A stretch of 53,930 nucleotides of DNA, taken from positions 1 through 53,930 of the forward strand of contig CADCVY010000065.1 of assembly GCA_902806275.1 (NCBI GenBank), given 5' to 3'. The notes under the pieces were generated by a model. It did not search any database. It was not told where the DNA came from and worked only from the letters and a program-made list of their open reading frames with translations. The translations under genes and the position numbers were made by a program. This DNA comes from an uncultured Sphingomonas sp. (lineage in GTDB: Bacteria > Pseudomonadota > Alphaproteobacteria > Sphingomonadales > Sphingomonadaceae). Below are positions 15,373 to 23,083 of the stretch, in pieces (the stretch's first letter is position 1; each line of letters opens with the position of its first letter).

Positions 15373-15750
15373 ATGGCGAGACGTGGCACCGTCACCGGGT
15401 GGAAAGTGCGCGCGGACGAGCGCGCGACGCTGCTCGGCCGCTTTCCGCCGAAATACGGCCAGGTCGTCGCCGATCACGTGACCCTGCGCGTCGGCGCCAC
15501 GGCTGCGACACCCCTGCCCCGCGCTGCTCCGGCACGCATCGTCGGCCGCGCCGACGACGGACGCAGCCTTGAATGCCTGGTGGTCGAGATCGATGGCACG
15601 ACCGACCGCTTGGACGGATCCACTTACCACATCACCTGGTCGCTCGGCCCCGGACGTAAAGCACGCGAGAGCAACGATGTCCTGCGCGACCATGGCTGGC
15701 AGCACATCGACGCGCCGATCGACATCGACCTGGAGCCCGCGCGTTTCTGA
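15373..15750 (+). CDS. Small protein with two HxT motifs, 2H-phosphoesterase-like
   Basis: The 125-aa protein has no family I can name with certainty. Two motifs stand out: DHVTLRV (H35, T37) and YHITWSL (H86, T88). Two HxT/S motifs about 50 residues apart in beta-strand context are the signature of 2H phosphoesterases, which act on 2',3'-cyclic phosphates or 2'-5' linkages of RNA and nucleotides. The rest alternates short strands, with GSTYHITWSLGPGRKARESN resembling the second active-site strand plus loop. Its stop overlaps the next start (TGATG), so it is coupled to a HAD phosphatase. A nucleotide- or RNA-end-processing pair is my inference. Confidence 0.7.
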   Translation: MARRGTVTGWKVRADERATLLGRFPPKYGQVVADHVTLRVGATAATPLPRAAPARIVGRADDGRSLECLVVEIDGTTDRLDGSTYHITWSLGPGRKARESNDVLRDHGWQHIDAPIDIDLEPARF

Positions 15751-16244
15751 TGGGCGCCGCCGAGCCGCGCCTGTTCCTCGATGCCGACGGTGTGCTGGCC
15801 GACTTCGACGAAGGCGCGCGCCGCCTGTTCGGCATGGACGCGGCGCGGTTCGAGGCAAAGCACGGCCGGCGCGAATTCTGGAAGCGGCTTGCGGCGGCCA
15901 AGAACTTTTACGGCAGCTTGCCGGAAATGTCCGACGCGCGCCTGCTGTTCGACCCGGTAGAGCATCTCAAGCCGACGATCCTGACCGGATTGCCGCTGGG
16001 CAGTTGGGCGGCGCCGCAGAAGGTGAAATGGGCGGCCGAGCACTTTCCAGGGGTACCGATCGTCACCTGCATGGCGCGCGATAAGCACAAACACATGAGG
16101 CCGGGCGACGTTCTGGTCGACGATCGCGAAAACCACCGTGCGGCATATGAGGCGGCGGGCGTAGTGTTCGTGCATCACCGCAGTGCAGTGGACAGCCTCA
16201 GGCAGCTGGCCGAGCTGTTTCCGTCGGTGAGCGTGAGCACCTGA
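15750..16244 (+). CDS. HAD-superfamily hydrolase, 5'(3')-deoxyribonucleotidase-like
   Basis: The 164-aa protein has the HAD motifs in order: FLDADGVLADFD (motif I, DxD, followed by the GVLADF typical of NT5C-type 5' nucleotidases), LTGLP (motif II Thr), a lysine in ARDKHKHMRPG (motif III), and DVLVDDRENHRAAYEAAG (motif IV DD). The likely reaction is dephosphorylation of a nucleotide or a nucleic-acid end. Its start codon shares the A of the preceding TGA, so it is translated with the HxT protein. A long imperfect hairpin closes the operon. Confidence 0.85.
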   Translation: MGAAEPRLFLDADGVLADFDEGARRLFGMDAARFEAKHGRREFWKRLAAAKNFYGSLPEMSDARLLFDPVEHLKPTILTGLPLGSWAAPQKVKWAAEHFPGVPIVTCMARDKHKHMRPGDVLVDDRENHRAAYEAAGVVFVHHRSAVDSLRQLAELFPSVSVST

Positions 16245-16246
16245 GC

Positions 16247-16336
16247 GTGCTTCGATATGCTCCGCTACTCAGCATGAGCGGCGAGGAGAAATCCGCTCAT
16301 CCCTGAGTAGCGGCAACACCGCTATATCGCGAAGTA
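16247..16336. repeat. Long imperfect palindrome between convergent genes
   Basis: CCGCTACTCAGCATGAGCGG (16262-16281) pairs with CCGCTCATCCCTGAGTAGCG G (16293-16313), with one bulge. Flanking blocks (GCTTCGATAT before, ATATCGCGAAG after) extend the stem imperfectly to about 90 nt. It sits exactly between two convergent genes and probably acts as a bidirectional terminator. The composition resembles dispersed sphingomonad intergenic palindromes. Confidence 0.6.
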
Positions 16337-16337
16337 C

Positions 16338-16889
16338 CTAGGCAGCCGCCTTGAGATCGACCTTTTCGACCCACTCGGGCCAGAACACCGGCTCGCGGCT
16401 CGACCAGCCCGGCGCCGTTGCGGCGCTTTCGCTGATCGATTGCAGCAGGATTCGGCGTCGGTCCGGGTGAAGGTGCGGCAGAGCGGCGGCGGCGCAGAAG
16501 GCCGCAGGCAGCCACGGCCGCGCCGAAGCACCGATCAGGCGCTCGTATAGGAAACGGAAGGCGGCAAAGTTCGGCAGGCGGTCCTGACCAAGGTCGAAGG
16601 CCGCAAGCGTGATCAGCATGCCGAGGAACGGATCGATCATGTCGAGCCCGCTGTCGTCCGGCACTTGCAGCCGCAGATGGTCGAGCTGCTTGTACAGCCG
16701 GGCCTGGCCACGGATCGACGCCGCTTCCCCCTCGTCGCGCGACCAGCACTCGATCGGGTCGCGACGACCGTACGCCACGTCGAGCGACCGGCGGATGTAC
16801 CGCTGCGTCGCCTTCGAAAAGCTGGCGAACTCCTTCATTTCGGAAATCAGCATCGCCCCGCTTGCCGGCTGGCTGGTCCGCGTAATCAT
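16338..16889 (-). CDS. Hypothetical protein, mostly helical
   Basis: I do not recognise the family. The ATG at 16889 (AGGAG 8 nt upstream) gives 183 aa; a longer frame adds 24 residues without an SD. The sequence looks soluble and helical: MLISEMKEFASFSKATQRYI, DMIDPFLGMLITLAAFDLGQ, NFAAFRFLYERLIGASARPW, ending WPEWVEKVDLKAAA. There is no signal peptide or transmembrane span. It is a single gene bounded by a palindrome downstream. The 194 nt upstream (16890-17083) hold no feature I can support beyond a short AACGC/GCGTT hairpin near 17055. Confidence 0.7.
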   Translation of the reverse strand: MITRTSQPASGAMLISEMKEFASFSKATQRYIRRSLDVAYGRRDPIECWSRDEGEAASIRGQARLYKQLDHLRLQVPDDSGLDMIDPFLGMLITLAAFDLGQDRLPNFAAFRFLYERLIGASARPWLPAAFCAAAALPHLHPDRRRILLQSISESAATAPGWSSREPVFWPEWVEKVDLKAAA

Positions 16890-17083
16890 GAACCCGACTC
16901 CTTTTGCCTCGGAGGGATCATGCGGCTGATTTGGTTTCGAGATACTTAACCACAGTCCCAACCCCCGTTCAGATAGAATCAGAGCGGAGTCCTCGCGGCA
17001 AGGACAGATGTTGACCGGCGACGGGAAAACTGTGGATTGTTGATTTGTTGCAACGCCGAGGCGTTTTGGTGACGTGGGGGGAA

Positions 17084-17311
17084 CTATCCGGAATCGCGCT
17101 CAGGAAACCCTGACGAGGGCACCGGCCGATCACTGCGGCCGGGCTGAGCGGCGGCGGGAGGATCGGACGCATCCATCGATTCGTCGCTGCCGACGTCGGC
17201 CTTGGCATCGAGGTCATCGGGGTTGCGCTTGAGCCTGCGCTCAAGCTCGCGCTCTGGCTCGCCCGAATGAACCGCGGGAGGCACCCGCCCAGACTGCTTC
17301 GTGTCATTCAT
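17084..17311 (-). CDS. Small disordered stress-associated protein (EcfG-promoted)
   Basis: The ATG at 17311 gives 75 aa: MNDTKQSGRVPPAVHSGEPE, RELERRLKRNPDDLDAKADV, GSDESMDASDPPAAAQPG, then SSGFPERDSG. It is highly charged, Pro/Ser/Asp-rich and almost certainly disordered. The DESMDASDPP segment recurs in small alphaproteobacterial proteins as I recall them. AGGTGG precedes the start. An exact GGAAC-N16-CGTT promoter lies 31-55 nt upstream, which places the gene in the general stress regulon. Function is unknown. A longer in-frame start at 17461 would put the promoter inside the coding region and is rejected. Confidence 0.75.
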   Translation of the reverse strand: MNDTKQSGRVPPAVHSGEPERELERRLKRNPDDLDAKADVGSDESMDASDPPAAAQPGRSDRPVPSSGFPERDSG

Positions 17312-17341
17312 TGCGGCACCACCTTTGTCATCTCGCTTCAG

Positions 17342-17366
17342 AACGAGCGGCACTGGTGGCCGTTCC
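17342..17366 (-). promoter_or_regulatory. EcfG-type general stress promoter
   Basis: On the minus strand GGAAC (17366-17362) and CGTT (17345-17342) are separated by exactly 16 nt, matching the alphaproteobacterial EcfG sigma consensus GGAAC-N16/17-CGTT. The predicted transcript start near 17335 gives a leader of about 25 nt before the ATG at 17311. Confidence 0.7.
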
Positions 17367-17459
17367 GGTGCGACACCAGATTCGACCGGCTGCCCGGATG
17401 CTTCTGCCAATGGGCAAGCGGCTGTTTGCGTCCCGCGCTTTTTGGGACATGAGGTCTGC

Positions 17460-18674
17460 ATGCGAATGCTGCCCCATCCGATCGCTCAAACGCGCTTCTG
17501 GGACTGGCGCCTGGCTGCCAAGTCGATCCTCGGTTTCTGGCTGTTCTATTATCTGACCGTCGTCGCGCGGGCGTTCCTGACCAAGGATCCGGGCACGATC
17601 CTGTTCAATCGCTCGCTGACGCTGGTGGTCGGCATTATCCTGACCGCCGCCATTTACGTGACCTTCGCGTATCTTGCTCGGACCGCTTCGCTGAAGCGCC
17701 GCGTGGTTATCGGCCTCATCGCTTCCCTGCTCGCGGCGGCCTCGCAGGCCGGTATTTTCGTCGCCGCGGACCGCTTCTTGGAAAAGCCGCAGGAGGAGAT
17801 GCGCTTCACCTCGCAGGAGGGCTTTTCGGTCGTTGAAACGGGCAACACCATGCGGATCGAGCGCGGCGGCCAGGCGCCGCTGGTGCTGACCTGGCCGCGG
17901 ATGGGGCAGCTGCACCGCCGCGACATCTTCAAATATGCCGCCGACCTGACCGTCACCTGGTTTTTCTTCTACGCCGCCTGGACCGCATTCTACATGGCCA
18001 TGCTGGCGCAGGCCGACGCCCTAAGGGCGCAGCGGCGGCTAGCCGATGCCGAAAGCGCTGCCCAGGCGGCGCAGGTGCGGGCGCTACGCTATCAGGTGAA
18101 CCCGCATTTCCTGTTCAACACCTTGAACTCGCTGTCCTCACTGGTGATGACCGGGCGGACCGACCGCGCCGAGACCATGTTGCTGGCACTGTCCACCTTC
18201 TTCCGCACCAGCCTGTCGCTCGATCCTACTGCCGACGTCACGCTGGCCGAAGAGATCGACCTCCAGCGCCTCTATCTCGACATCGAGAAAGCGCGTTTTC
18301 CCGACCGGCTGCAGGTGGAGATCGACGTGCATCCGGTGATCGAGCAGGCCCGCCTGCCCGCCCTGATCCTGCAGCCGATTGTCGAAAACGCGATCAAGTA
18401 CGGCGTTTCCAAAAGCCGCAAGGCGGTCATCATCCGCATCGAAGGACGGCCTCTGGGCGACGGGCGAATGCTGCTCGACATCAGCAACCGGCTGAAGCAC
18501 GGCGGCCCCGACAAGCTCCCGGCCGCCACGCACGAGGGCACCGGGCTTGGGCTGGCGAACGTTTGCCAGCGGCTGGAAGCCCGGTTTGGCACCAGGGCAA
18601 GGTGCAGCTTCGGCCCGATGGCCACCGGCGGGTTCAAAGTCTCACTGACGATGCCGGTAGAAACGCATGCATGA
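17460..18674 (+). CDS. LytS/YehU-type sensor histidine kinase
   Basis: The 404-aa protein starts at ATG 17460 (GAGG 5 nt upstream). Four hydrophobic spans lie at about residues 22-41, 51-72, 81-103 and 159-184, with a periplasmic loop of about 55 residues before the last. A coiled linker leads to the His_kinase domain, with the phosphoacceptor H216 in YQVNPHFLFNTLNSL, LQPIVENAIKYG (N box, N310) and GTGLGLANVCQRL (G box). It passes phosphate to the LytTR regulator whose start overlaps its end by 8 nt. The signal sensed is unknown. Confidence 0.93.
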   Translation: MRMLPHPIAQTRFWDWRLAAKSILGFWLFYYLTVVARAFLTKDPGTILFNRSLTLVVGIILTAAIYVTFAYLARTASLKRRVVIGLIASLLAAASQAGIFVAADRFLEKPQEEMRFTSQEGFSVVETGNTMRIERGGQAPLVLTWPRMGQLHRRDIFKYAADLTVTWFFFYAAWTAFYMAMLAQADALRAQRRLADAESAAQAAQVRALRYQVNPHFLFNTLNSLSSLVMTGRTDRAETMLLALSTFFRTSLSLDPTADVTLAEEIDLQRLYLDIEKARFPDRLQVEIDVHPVIEQARLPALILQPIVENAIKYGVSKSRKAVIIRIEGRPLGDGRMLLDISNRLKHGGPDKLPAATHEGTGLGLANVCQRLEARFGTRARCSFGPMATGGFKVSLTMPVETHA

Positions 18675-19413
18675 TCAAGTGCCGCTGAGGGTGCTGATCG
18701 CGGACGACGAACCGCTTGCGGCCGAGCGCCTGCAATTGCTTCTGGCGCGGGCCGAAGGCGCCCAGCTGGTTGGCACCGCGAGCGATGGCGACTCTGCCAT
18801 CAATCTCACCGAAGCGCTGACGCCCGACCTGCTGCTGCTCGATATCGCCATGCCCGGCCTCGACGGAATCGGGGTCGCGCGTTCGCTTGCCGCACAGAAG
18901 CCGTCGCCGGCGGTGGTCTTCGTGACCGCCTTCGACCAATTCGCCGTTGCTGCCTTCGAAGTGGAAGCGGTCGACTATCTGATGAAGCCGGTCGATCCGA
19001 TCCGTCTCCAGCGGGCGCTGGACCGGGCCCGCGCCTATCTCCAGCAACGGTCCGCGGAGCCCGCGTCGCCCAAGGAATCGCGCTGGCTTGAGGAATTCTG
19101 GGCTTCCGACCTTTCGGGCCTAGTGCGGATCGCTGCGCGGGACGTCGACCGCGTCTCGGCCGAGCGGGACTATATGCGGCTCCACGTCGGCCGCCGCAGC
19201 TGGCTCATCCACCATTCGATGGCCGCGCTTGAGGAAGGCCTGGATCCGGAGCTGTTTGTCCGGCTGCACCGCTCGGCGATCGTCCGCAAGGATTTCATCG
19301 GCGGCTTCACGCGCAATCCTTCGGGGCGGTGGATCGCCCGGCTCGGCGACGGCACCGAGCAACCGGTGGGCCGGCTCTACTCCGACCGCGTGCGCGCCAT
19401 CGCGGGGCGGTGA
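18667..19413 (+). CDS. LytTR-family response regulator
   Basis: The 248-aa protein has a receiver domain (residues 8-125: LIADDEP, phosphoacceptor D59 in LLLLDIAMPGLDG, VTAFDQFA, YLMKPVD) and a C-terminal LytTR DNA-binding domain (about 140-245: VDRVSAERDYMRLHVGRRSW, LFVRLHRSAIV, GRLYSDRVRAI). It is the partner of the overlapping LytS-type kinase. LytTR regulators bind short direct repeats and often control envelope or secreted-protein genes. The convergent UrcA gene is a neighbour but not a proven target. Confidence 0.95.
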   Translation: MHDQVPLRVLIADDEPLAAERLQLLLARAEGAQLVGTASDGDSAINLTEALTPDLLLLDIAMPGLDGIGVARSLAAQKPSPAVVFVTAFDQFAVAAFEVEAVDYLMKPVDPIRLQRALDRARAYLQQRSAEPASPKESRWLEEFWASDLSGLVRIAARDVDRVSAERDYMRLHVGRRSWLIHHSMAALEEGLDPELFVRLHRSAIVRKDFIGGFTRNPSGRWIARLGDGTEQPVGRLYSDRVRAIAGR

Positions 19414-19420
19414 ACGAACA

Positions 19421-19450
19421 CCGCCGCGGCTCCACCCGGAACCGCGGCGG
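19421..19450. terminator. GC-only hairpin between convergent genes
   Basis: CCGCCGCGG (19421-19429) and CCGCGGCGG (19442-19450) form a perfect 9-bp stem with a 12-nt loop. It lies in the 63-nt gap between the LytTR gene and the convergent UrcA gene. There is no U tract, so intrinsic termination is possible but not assured. Confidence 0.4.
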
Positions 19451-19476
19451 CTCGCCACCTATCACCGCGGCTGGCC

Positions 19477-19830
19477 TTATCGTGCGCTGACGGTCAGCGC
19501 CGCACCCGTCAGTACCGTGACCGTGCCCCGGCGCGAGGCCGCAATGGCAGCGTCGTACGCCGGCTGAGCGCTGGCGATCGCACCTAGGCGGCAGGTCCGC
19601 GTGAACTGGAACATCTCGAGCTCGCGCTGGCTGGCCCCGGCGTCGCACACTTGTCCGGCGGCGCCGGCAATGCGGTTGGTCAGCGCCTCACGGCCTTGGG
19701 CATCGGCCAGGTTGAGGTCTGCGTAAGAAATCGTCGCTGTCCGCGCCTCTTGCGCGTTGCTGACGGTGGGGGCGACCAAAGCGGTCGCGAACATGACGGC
19801 TGCGATCGCCGACAAGGGTTTCAGCATCAT
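19477..19830 (-). CDS. UrcA family protein
   Basis: The 117-aa protein has a signal peptide (MLKPLSAIAAVMFATALVAP, cut near SNA-QEA) and a mature UrcA domain: TATISYADLNLADAQGREAL, NRIAGAAGQVC and TRCRLGAIASAQPAYDAAIA. Two conserved cysteines suggest a disulfide. UrcA proteins are small periplasmic proteins common in sphingomonads and Caulobacter with no known activity. AGGAG lies 4 nt before the first of two tandem ATGs and 7 nt before the second, so the true start may be 19827. Confidence 0.9.
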   Translation of the reverse strand: MMLKPLSAIAAVMFATALVAPTVSNAQEARTATISYADLNLADAQGREALTNRIAGAAGQVCDAGASQRELEMFQFTRTCRLGAIASAQPAYDAAIAASRRGTVTVLTGAALTVSAR

Positions 19831-19951
19831 CTATCTCCTTTTTCGCGACGCGGGGCGCTTGGGGAGTTGGAGGGATTGCCCCCGCGTCGCCTCACCTCAA
19901 TTAGCTTGGCCGGAGGCGAAGTCGTGCAGCGGTCGACCAAACAGCAGCGGA

Positions 19952-19969
19952 TTGTCGGCGTGCCGACAA
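19952..19969. promoter_or_regulatory. Perfect inverted repeat upstream of UrcA
   Basis: TTGTCGGC-GT-GCCGACAA is an 8-bp perfect dyad about 122 nt before the UrcA start and 60 nt past the transporter stop. A second dyad (TTCGTCG...CGACGAA) follows about 6 nt away. These are candidate operators, or a weak terminator of the transporter gene. I see nothing else in 19831-20028. Confidence 0.35.
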
Positions 19970-20028
19970 AAGGCATTCGTCGGTCGCCATATCGACGAAC
20001 GGTGGTCAGCGGGCGTTCAGCTGTTCGA

Positions 20029-21306
20029 CTACTGTTCCGCTGCGCCCTCAGAGCGGTCGACCGCGGCCGTGACCGCGACGTCCATGGTCACGTTACCTAC
20101 CGTGCGGAAAACGTCAGGGATCATCTCCACAGCGACGAGCAACGCCAGCGGCGCGATTGGGACGCCGAGCGCCATGGCGATCGGCGCAATCGAGCTGATG
20201 AAGCTCACCTCGCCGGGCAGGCTGACTGCGCCGTAGCTCATCACCGCCCCCACGGCGGTAGCGGCAATCATCTGCCCGACGCTTGGCTCCAGCCCGAGCC
20301 AATGAGCGACGTAGAAGGCGACGGCGGTGTTCATCGCCGGGCCCGTTGCGCGGAACAGGGCGACGCTGATCGGCAGCGTCACGTCGGCGACCTGCTCGCG
20401 AATGCCGATGTCCCGGGCCGCCGCCAGCATCGCCGGCAGCGAGGCCAGCGATGAGCGGGTGGAGATGGCCACCGCCTGGGGCGCGATCATGCCGCGCGCG
20501 AACACGCCCGGGCGGAGCCGGCCGGCGATGATCGCCAGCGGATAGGCCGCCAAGGTTAACAAAATGCCGACGATCGAGATCAACAGGACGTAGTGACCCA
20601 GGCCGGCGAAGGCTTCCCCGCCCGCGGCCGCGCCGACGCTGTAGGCGAGCGCGAACACGCCGATTGGTGCGATCCACAGCACCCAGCTGATGATCACCAG
20701 CAAAGTATCGGCGATGGCATCGAACAGGTTGACGACGGTCGCCCGGCGCTCCGCCGCGAGCCGCGTCAGCGCCAATGCGAACAACAGCGCGAACACTACC
20801 AGCGGCAGTACATCGCCATTGGACGCAGCCGCCACGACATTGTCGGGGATCACGCCCTTGAAAAACTCGGCAACGCCGGGGAGCGGCCCCGACGCCTTCT
20901 GCTCCACGGAGACCAACGCGCCTTGCAGGCTCTCGGCCGTCGCTCGCGGCAGGGGCAGGAGCGCGGCCAGCAGCATGATGGCCGCAGCGCCGAAGATCGC
21001 CGATGCCGTGCAGATGATGACGATCCACAACACCGATCGCGCCGCAATGCGCCCGCCCTGTGCCGCCTCGGCGCCGCGGGCGACCCCGACCACAAGGAGC
21101 GCGACAACGAGCGGGATGACCGTCATTTTGAGCGCGTTAAGCCACAGCGTGCCAACGAACTCGGCAACGCTCAGCGTTCCGGCGCGGAACTCCGGCTGCA
21201 AGCCGCCGGAGAGCGCGCCCAGCGCCAAGCCGACCAGCAAGGCTGCAAGCGGCCAGTAGCCCCGCAGGCGCGGGCCGCTGCCCGCTTTGGCCTGTTCGGC
21301 CGTCAA
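20029..21306 (-). CDS. Dicarboxylate/amino acid:cation symporter (DAACS family)
   Basis: The 425-aa inner-membrane protein has about eight hydrophobic helices and the re-entrant loops of the GltPh/DctA family. It shows LWLNALKMTVIPLVVALLVV in TM3, a Ser-rich hairpin in AISTRSSLASLPAML, SVALFRATGPAMNTAVAFYV in TM7, and AVGAVMSYGAVSLPGEVSFI in the second hairpin. The usual NMDGT motif is FRATGPAMNT here, and the usual SSSS is STRSS, so substrate preference may differ from glutamate or C4-dicarboxylates. It lies 60 nt downstream of an amine oxidase gene on the same strand and could import or export related amines or acids. Confidence 0.9.
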   Translation of the reverse strand: MTAEQAKAGSGPRLRGYWPLAALLVGLALGALSGGLQPEFRAGTLSVAEFVGTLWLNALKMTVIPLVVALLVVGVARGAEAAQGGRIAARSVLWIVIICTASAIFGAAAIMLLAALLPLPRATAESLQGALVSVEQKASGPLPGVAEFFKGVIPDNVVAAASNGDVLPLVVFALLFALALTRLAAERRATVVNLFDAIADTLLVIISWVLWIAPIGVFALAYSVGAAAGGEAFAGLGHYVLLISIVGILLTLAAYPLAIIAGRLRPGVFARGMIAPQAVAISTRSSLASLPAMLAAARDIGIREQVADVTLPISVALFRATGPAMNTAVAFYVAHWLGLEPSVGQMIAATAVGAVMSYGAVSLPGEVSFISSIAPIAMALGVPIAPLALLVAVEMIPDVFRTVGNVTMDVAVTAAVDRSEGAAEQ

Positions 21307-21366
21307 TGTGCTGCTCCGAACGTCATGCTCGGCCCTTTGGCGGCAGCGGCGCCGCGCCGCCAGCCC

Positions 21367-22938
21367 CTAAGCGACTTTTGCCTTGGCCATGGCCTGCACC
21401 AGCTTTAGCGCTTCGTGCGCCGACAGCGCCGCGCCTTCCTGCCACAGGCCCTGGTAGCTGAGGTGCTCGCCAGCGAACACGATCGGACCTTCGGGCTTGA
21501 GTAGCTCCTGATAGTGTTTTCCCCGGACCCCAGCAGCGCCCTGCCCATCTTCCCAAATTGCGCCGACGCCTTCGGAATACGGGATCAGACCCCAGCCGAC
21601 GCTGACGCCCTTGGACAGCAGCCGCGACCTGCCTGGGTGCAGCGCCTCCACCGAGTCGCGGCTGACCCGCAGCCGCTCGGCATCGCTCAGTGCCGCGAAC
21701 TTCTGCGGATTGTCGTTGTTGGTCCAGCCGGCGACGTAGGCGGCGACCAGCACGCCCTTGTCGGCGCCGAAACGGTCCGACGGGTAGATGACGTTCTCGT
21801 TGGGGCGGTCGGTCCAGGCGAGCCCGCCGTAGATCAGGTCGTCGGCTTCCCAGAAGCGCGGCGCCTCGAACGCGACCTTGACGCTGGGGAGGTAGTCGAC
21901 CTCCTTCAGAGCAGCCTTCTTGGCCGGGCTGAAGTCGTTGGGGATGCGCTCGAGCAGGTTGGCCGGCAAGGTCACGACCGCGAAGTCGGCCTCCGCGGCC
22001 TGATTGCCGGGGCCATGCTCCACCCGGACGCGCTCGCCGGCCCGGCGGATCGCCGTCACCGGGGATCGCAGCCGCACCAGCGGCTTGACGTGTTCGTAGA
22101 TCGCCAGCGGAATGCGGTCCATGCCGCCAGCCGGCTGCAACATGGTCGCCTGCATGTCGTAGATGTGCTCGAACAGGTACGGCAGGATCACCGCCGGGGA
22201 CGGCGCAAGCTCGTTGAACTTCAGGCGCGGCAGCGGCACCGGCGCCTGGGCGTAGCCACCGCCTTCAACGCTGAACCCTGAAGCTCCGCTGGGTGCGTAA
22301 GTTCCGTCCTTCCCCACACCGGCGTAAGGCGCCAGGAAACGGCGGACTTTCTGCAGCTCGTCCTTCGACACTTTCCCGTCGAGCGCATGCGCGTCGATGG
22401 CTTTGGCGAGCAGCTCGGCGATGTGCCCGCGCATGTCGTTGACCATCCGCCGTTCGGACTGGACCTTGCCGCCAAAGTCCCAACCTGCGCCGCGGTTGAC
22501 GTTGACGAACGGCTCGAGCTGCACGCCGAACCGCCGCGCATAATCGAGGATGACGCGGTGGGTGCTCGGAATTCGCGCCGCTCCGGCATTCAGGTAGAGG
22601 CCCCGGTCGAAGCCCACGCGCTGGTCGGGCCGTCCGGTTTGCGCGACCGTGTCGCCCCCACGCACCGTCCATACCCGCCCGCCGACCCGGTCGCGCGCTT
22701 CGAGCACGGTAACATTGTACCCTGCACGCTGGAGTTCATAGGCCGAGACCAGGCCGGCGATCCCGGCTCCGAGAACCACGACCGAGCGGCCATTGCCGCT
22801 TCCGGACGGCAAGTGGAAGTTCTCCGCACCCGCGGGCGTCGGCATGGCCAGCCCCATGGCTTCCATCGCTAGGTAGGTGGCACCCGCTCCGCCTGCAGCC
22901 CCAATCCGTTCAAGCAACGCCCGCCGTGTCAGCGCCAT
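21367..22938 (-). CDS. Tat-exported flavin monoamine oxidase family protein
   Basis: The ATG at 22938 (AGGGG 9 nt upstream) gives 523 aa with a twin-arginine signal: MALTRRALLERIGAAGG, hydrophobic stretch, AGA cleavage. The FAD-binding Rossmann motif VVVLGAGIAGLVSAYELQRA is followed by VTVLEARDRVGGRVWTVRGG. Near the C-terminus GPIVFAGEHLSYQGLWQEGA matches the second flavin-contact region of the amine oxidase/tryptophan 2-monooxygenase family. It probably oxidises a primary amine or L-amino acid in the periplasm with release of H2O2 and ammonia; the substrate is unknown. Export of the folded flavoprotein by Tat is consistent. Confidence 0.9.
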   Translation of the reverse strand: MALTRRALLERIGAAGGAGATYLAMEAMGLAMPTPAGAENFHLPSGSGNGRSVVVLGAGIAGLVSAYELQRAGYNVTVLEARDRVGGRVWTVRGGDTVAQTGRPDQRVGFDRGLYLNAGAARIPSTHRVILDYARRFGVQLEPFVNVNRGAGWDFGGKVQSERRMVNDMRGHIAELLAKAIDAHALDGKVSKDELQKVRRFLAPYAGVGKDGTYAPSGASGFSVEGGGYAQAPVPLPRLKFNELAPSPAVILPYLFEHIYDMQATMLQPAGGMDRIPLAIYEHVKPLVRLRSPVTAIRRAGERVRVEHGPGNQAAEADFAVVTLPANLLERIPNDFSPAKKAALKEVDYLPSVKVAFEAPRFWEADDLIYGGLAWTDRPNENVIYPSDRFGADKGVLVAAYVAGWTNNDNPQKFAALSDAERLRVSRDSVEALHPGRSRLLSKGVSVGWGLIPYSEGVGAIWEDGQGAAGVRGKHYQELLKPEGPIVFAGEHLSYQGLWQEGAALSAHEALKLVQAMAKAKVA

Positions 22939-23083
22939 GCGACTCGCCCCTTTGCAGCCCCGCAAGCGACAGACTGACAACAATTCGCGGCTTACGCCCA
23001 CAAAATCGTTCCACCGGCGGTATCCGTTCGGCGGCTCGCGCGTTCAGTGCCCGACACTTTCTCAAACAACAGGAGCCCAGCAC

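Noticed and set aside
14214-15395. A 393-codon open frame antisense to the Mpl-like ligase
   Set aside because: Low-complexity Arg/Ala composition and full overlap with a well-supported Mur ligase.
19831-20028. A further small gene between UrcA and the transporter
   Set aside because: No frame with an SD or protein-like composition; only dyads are visible.
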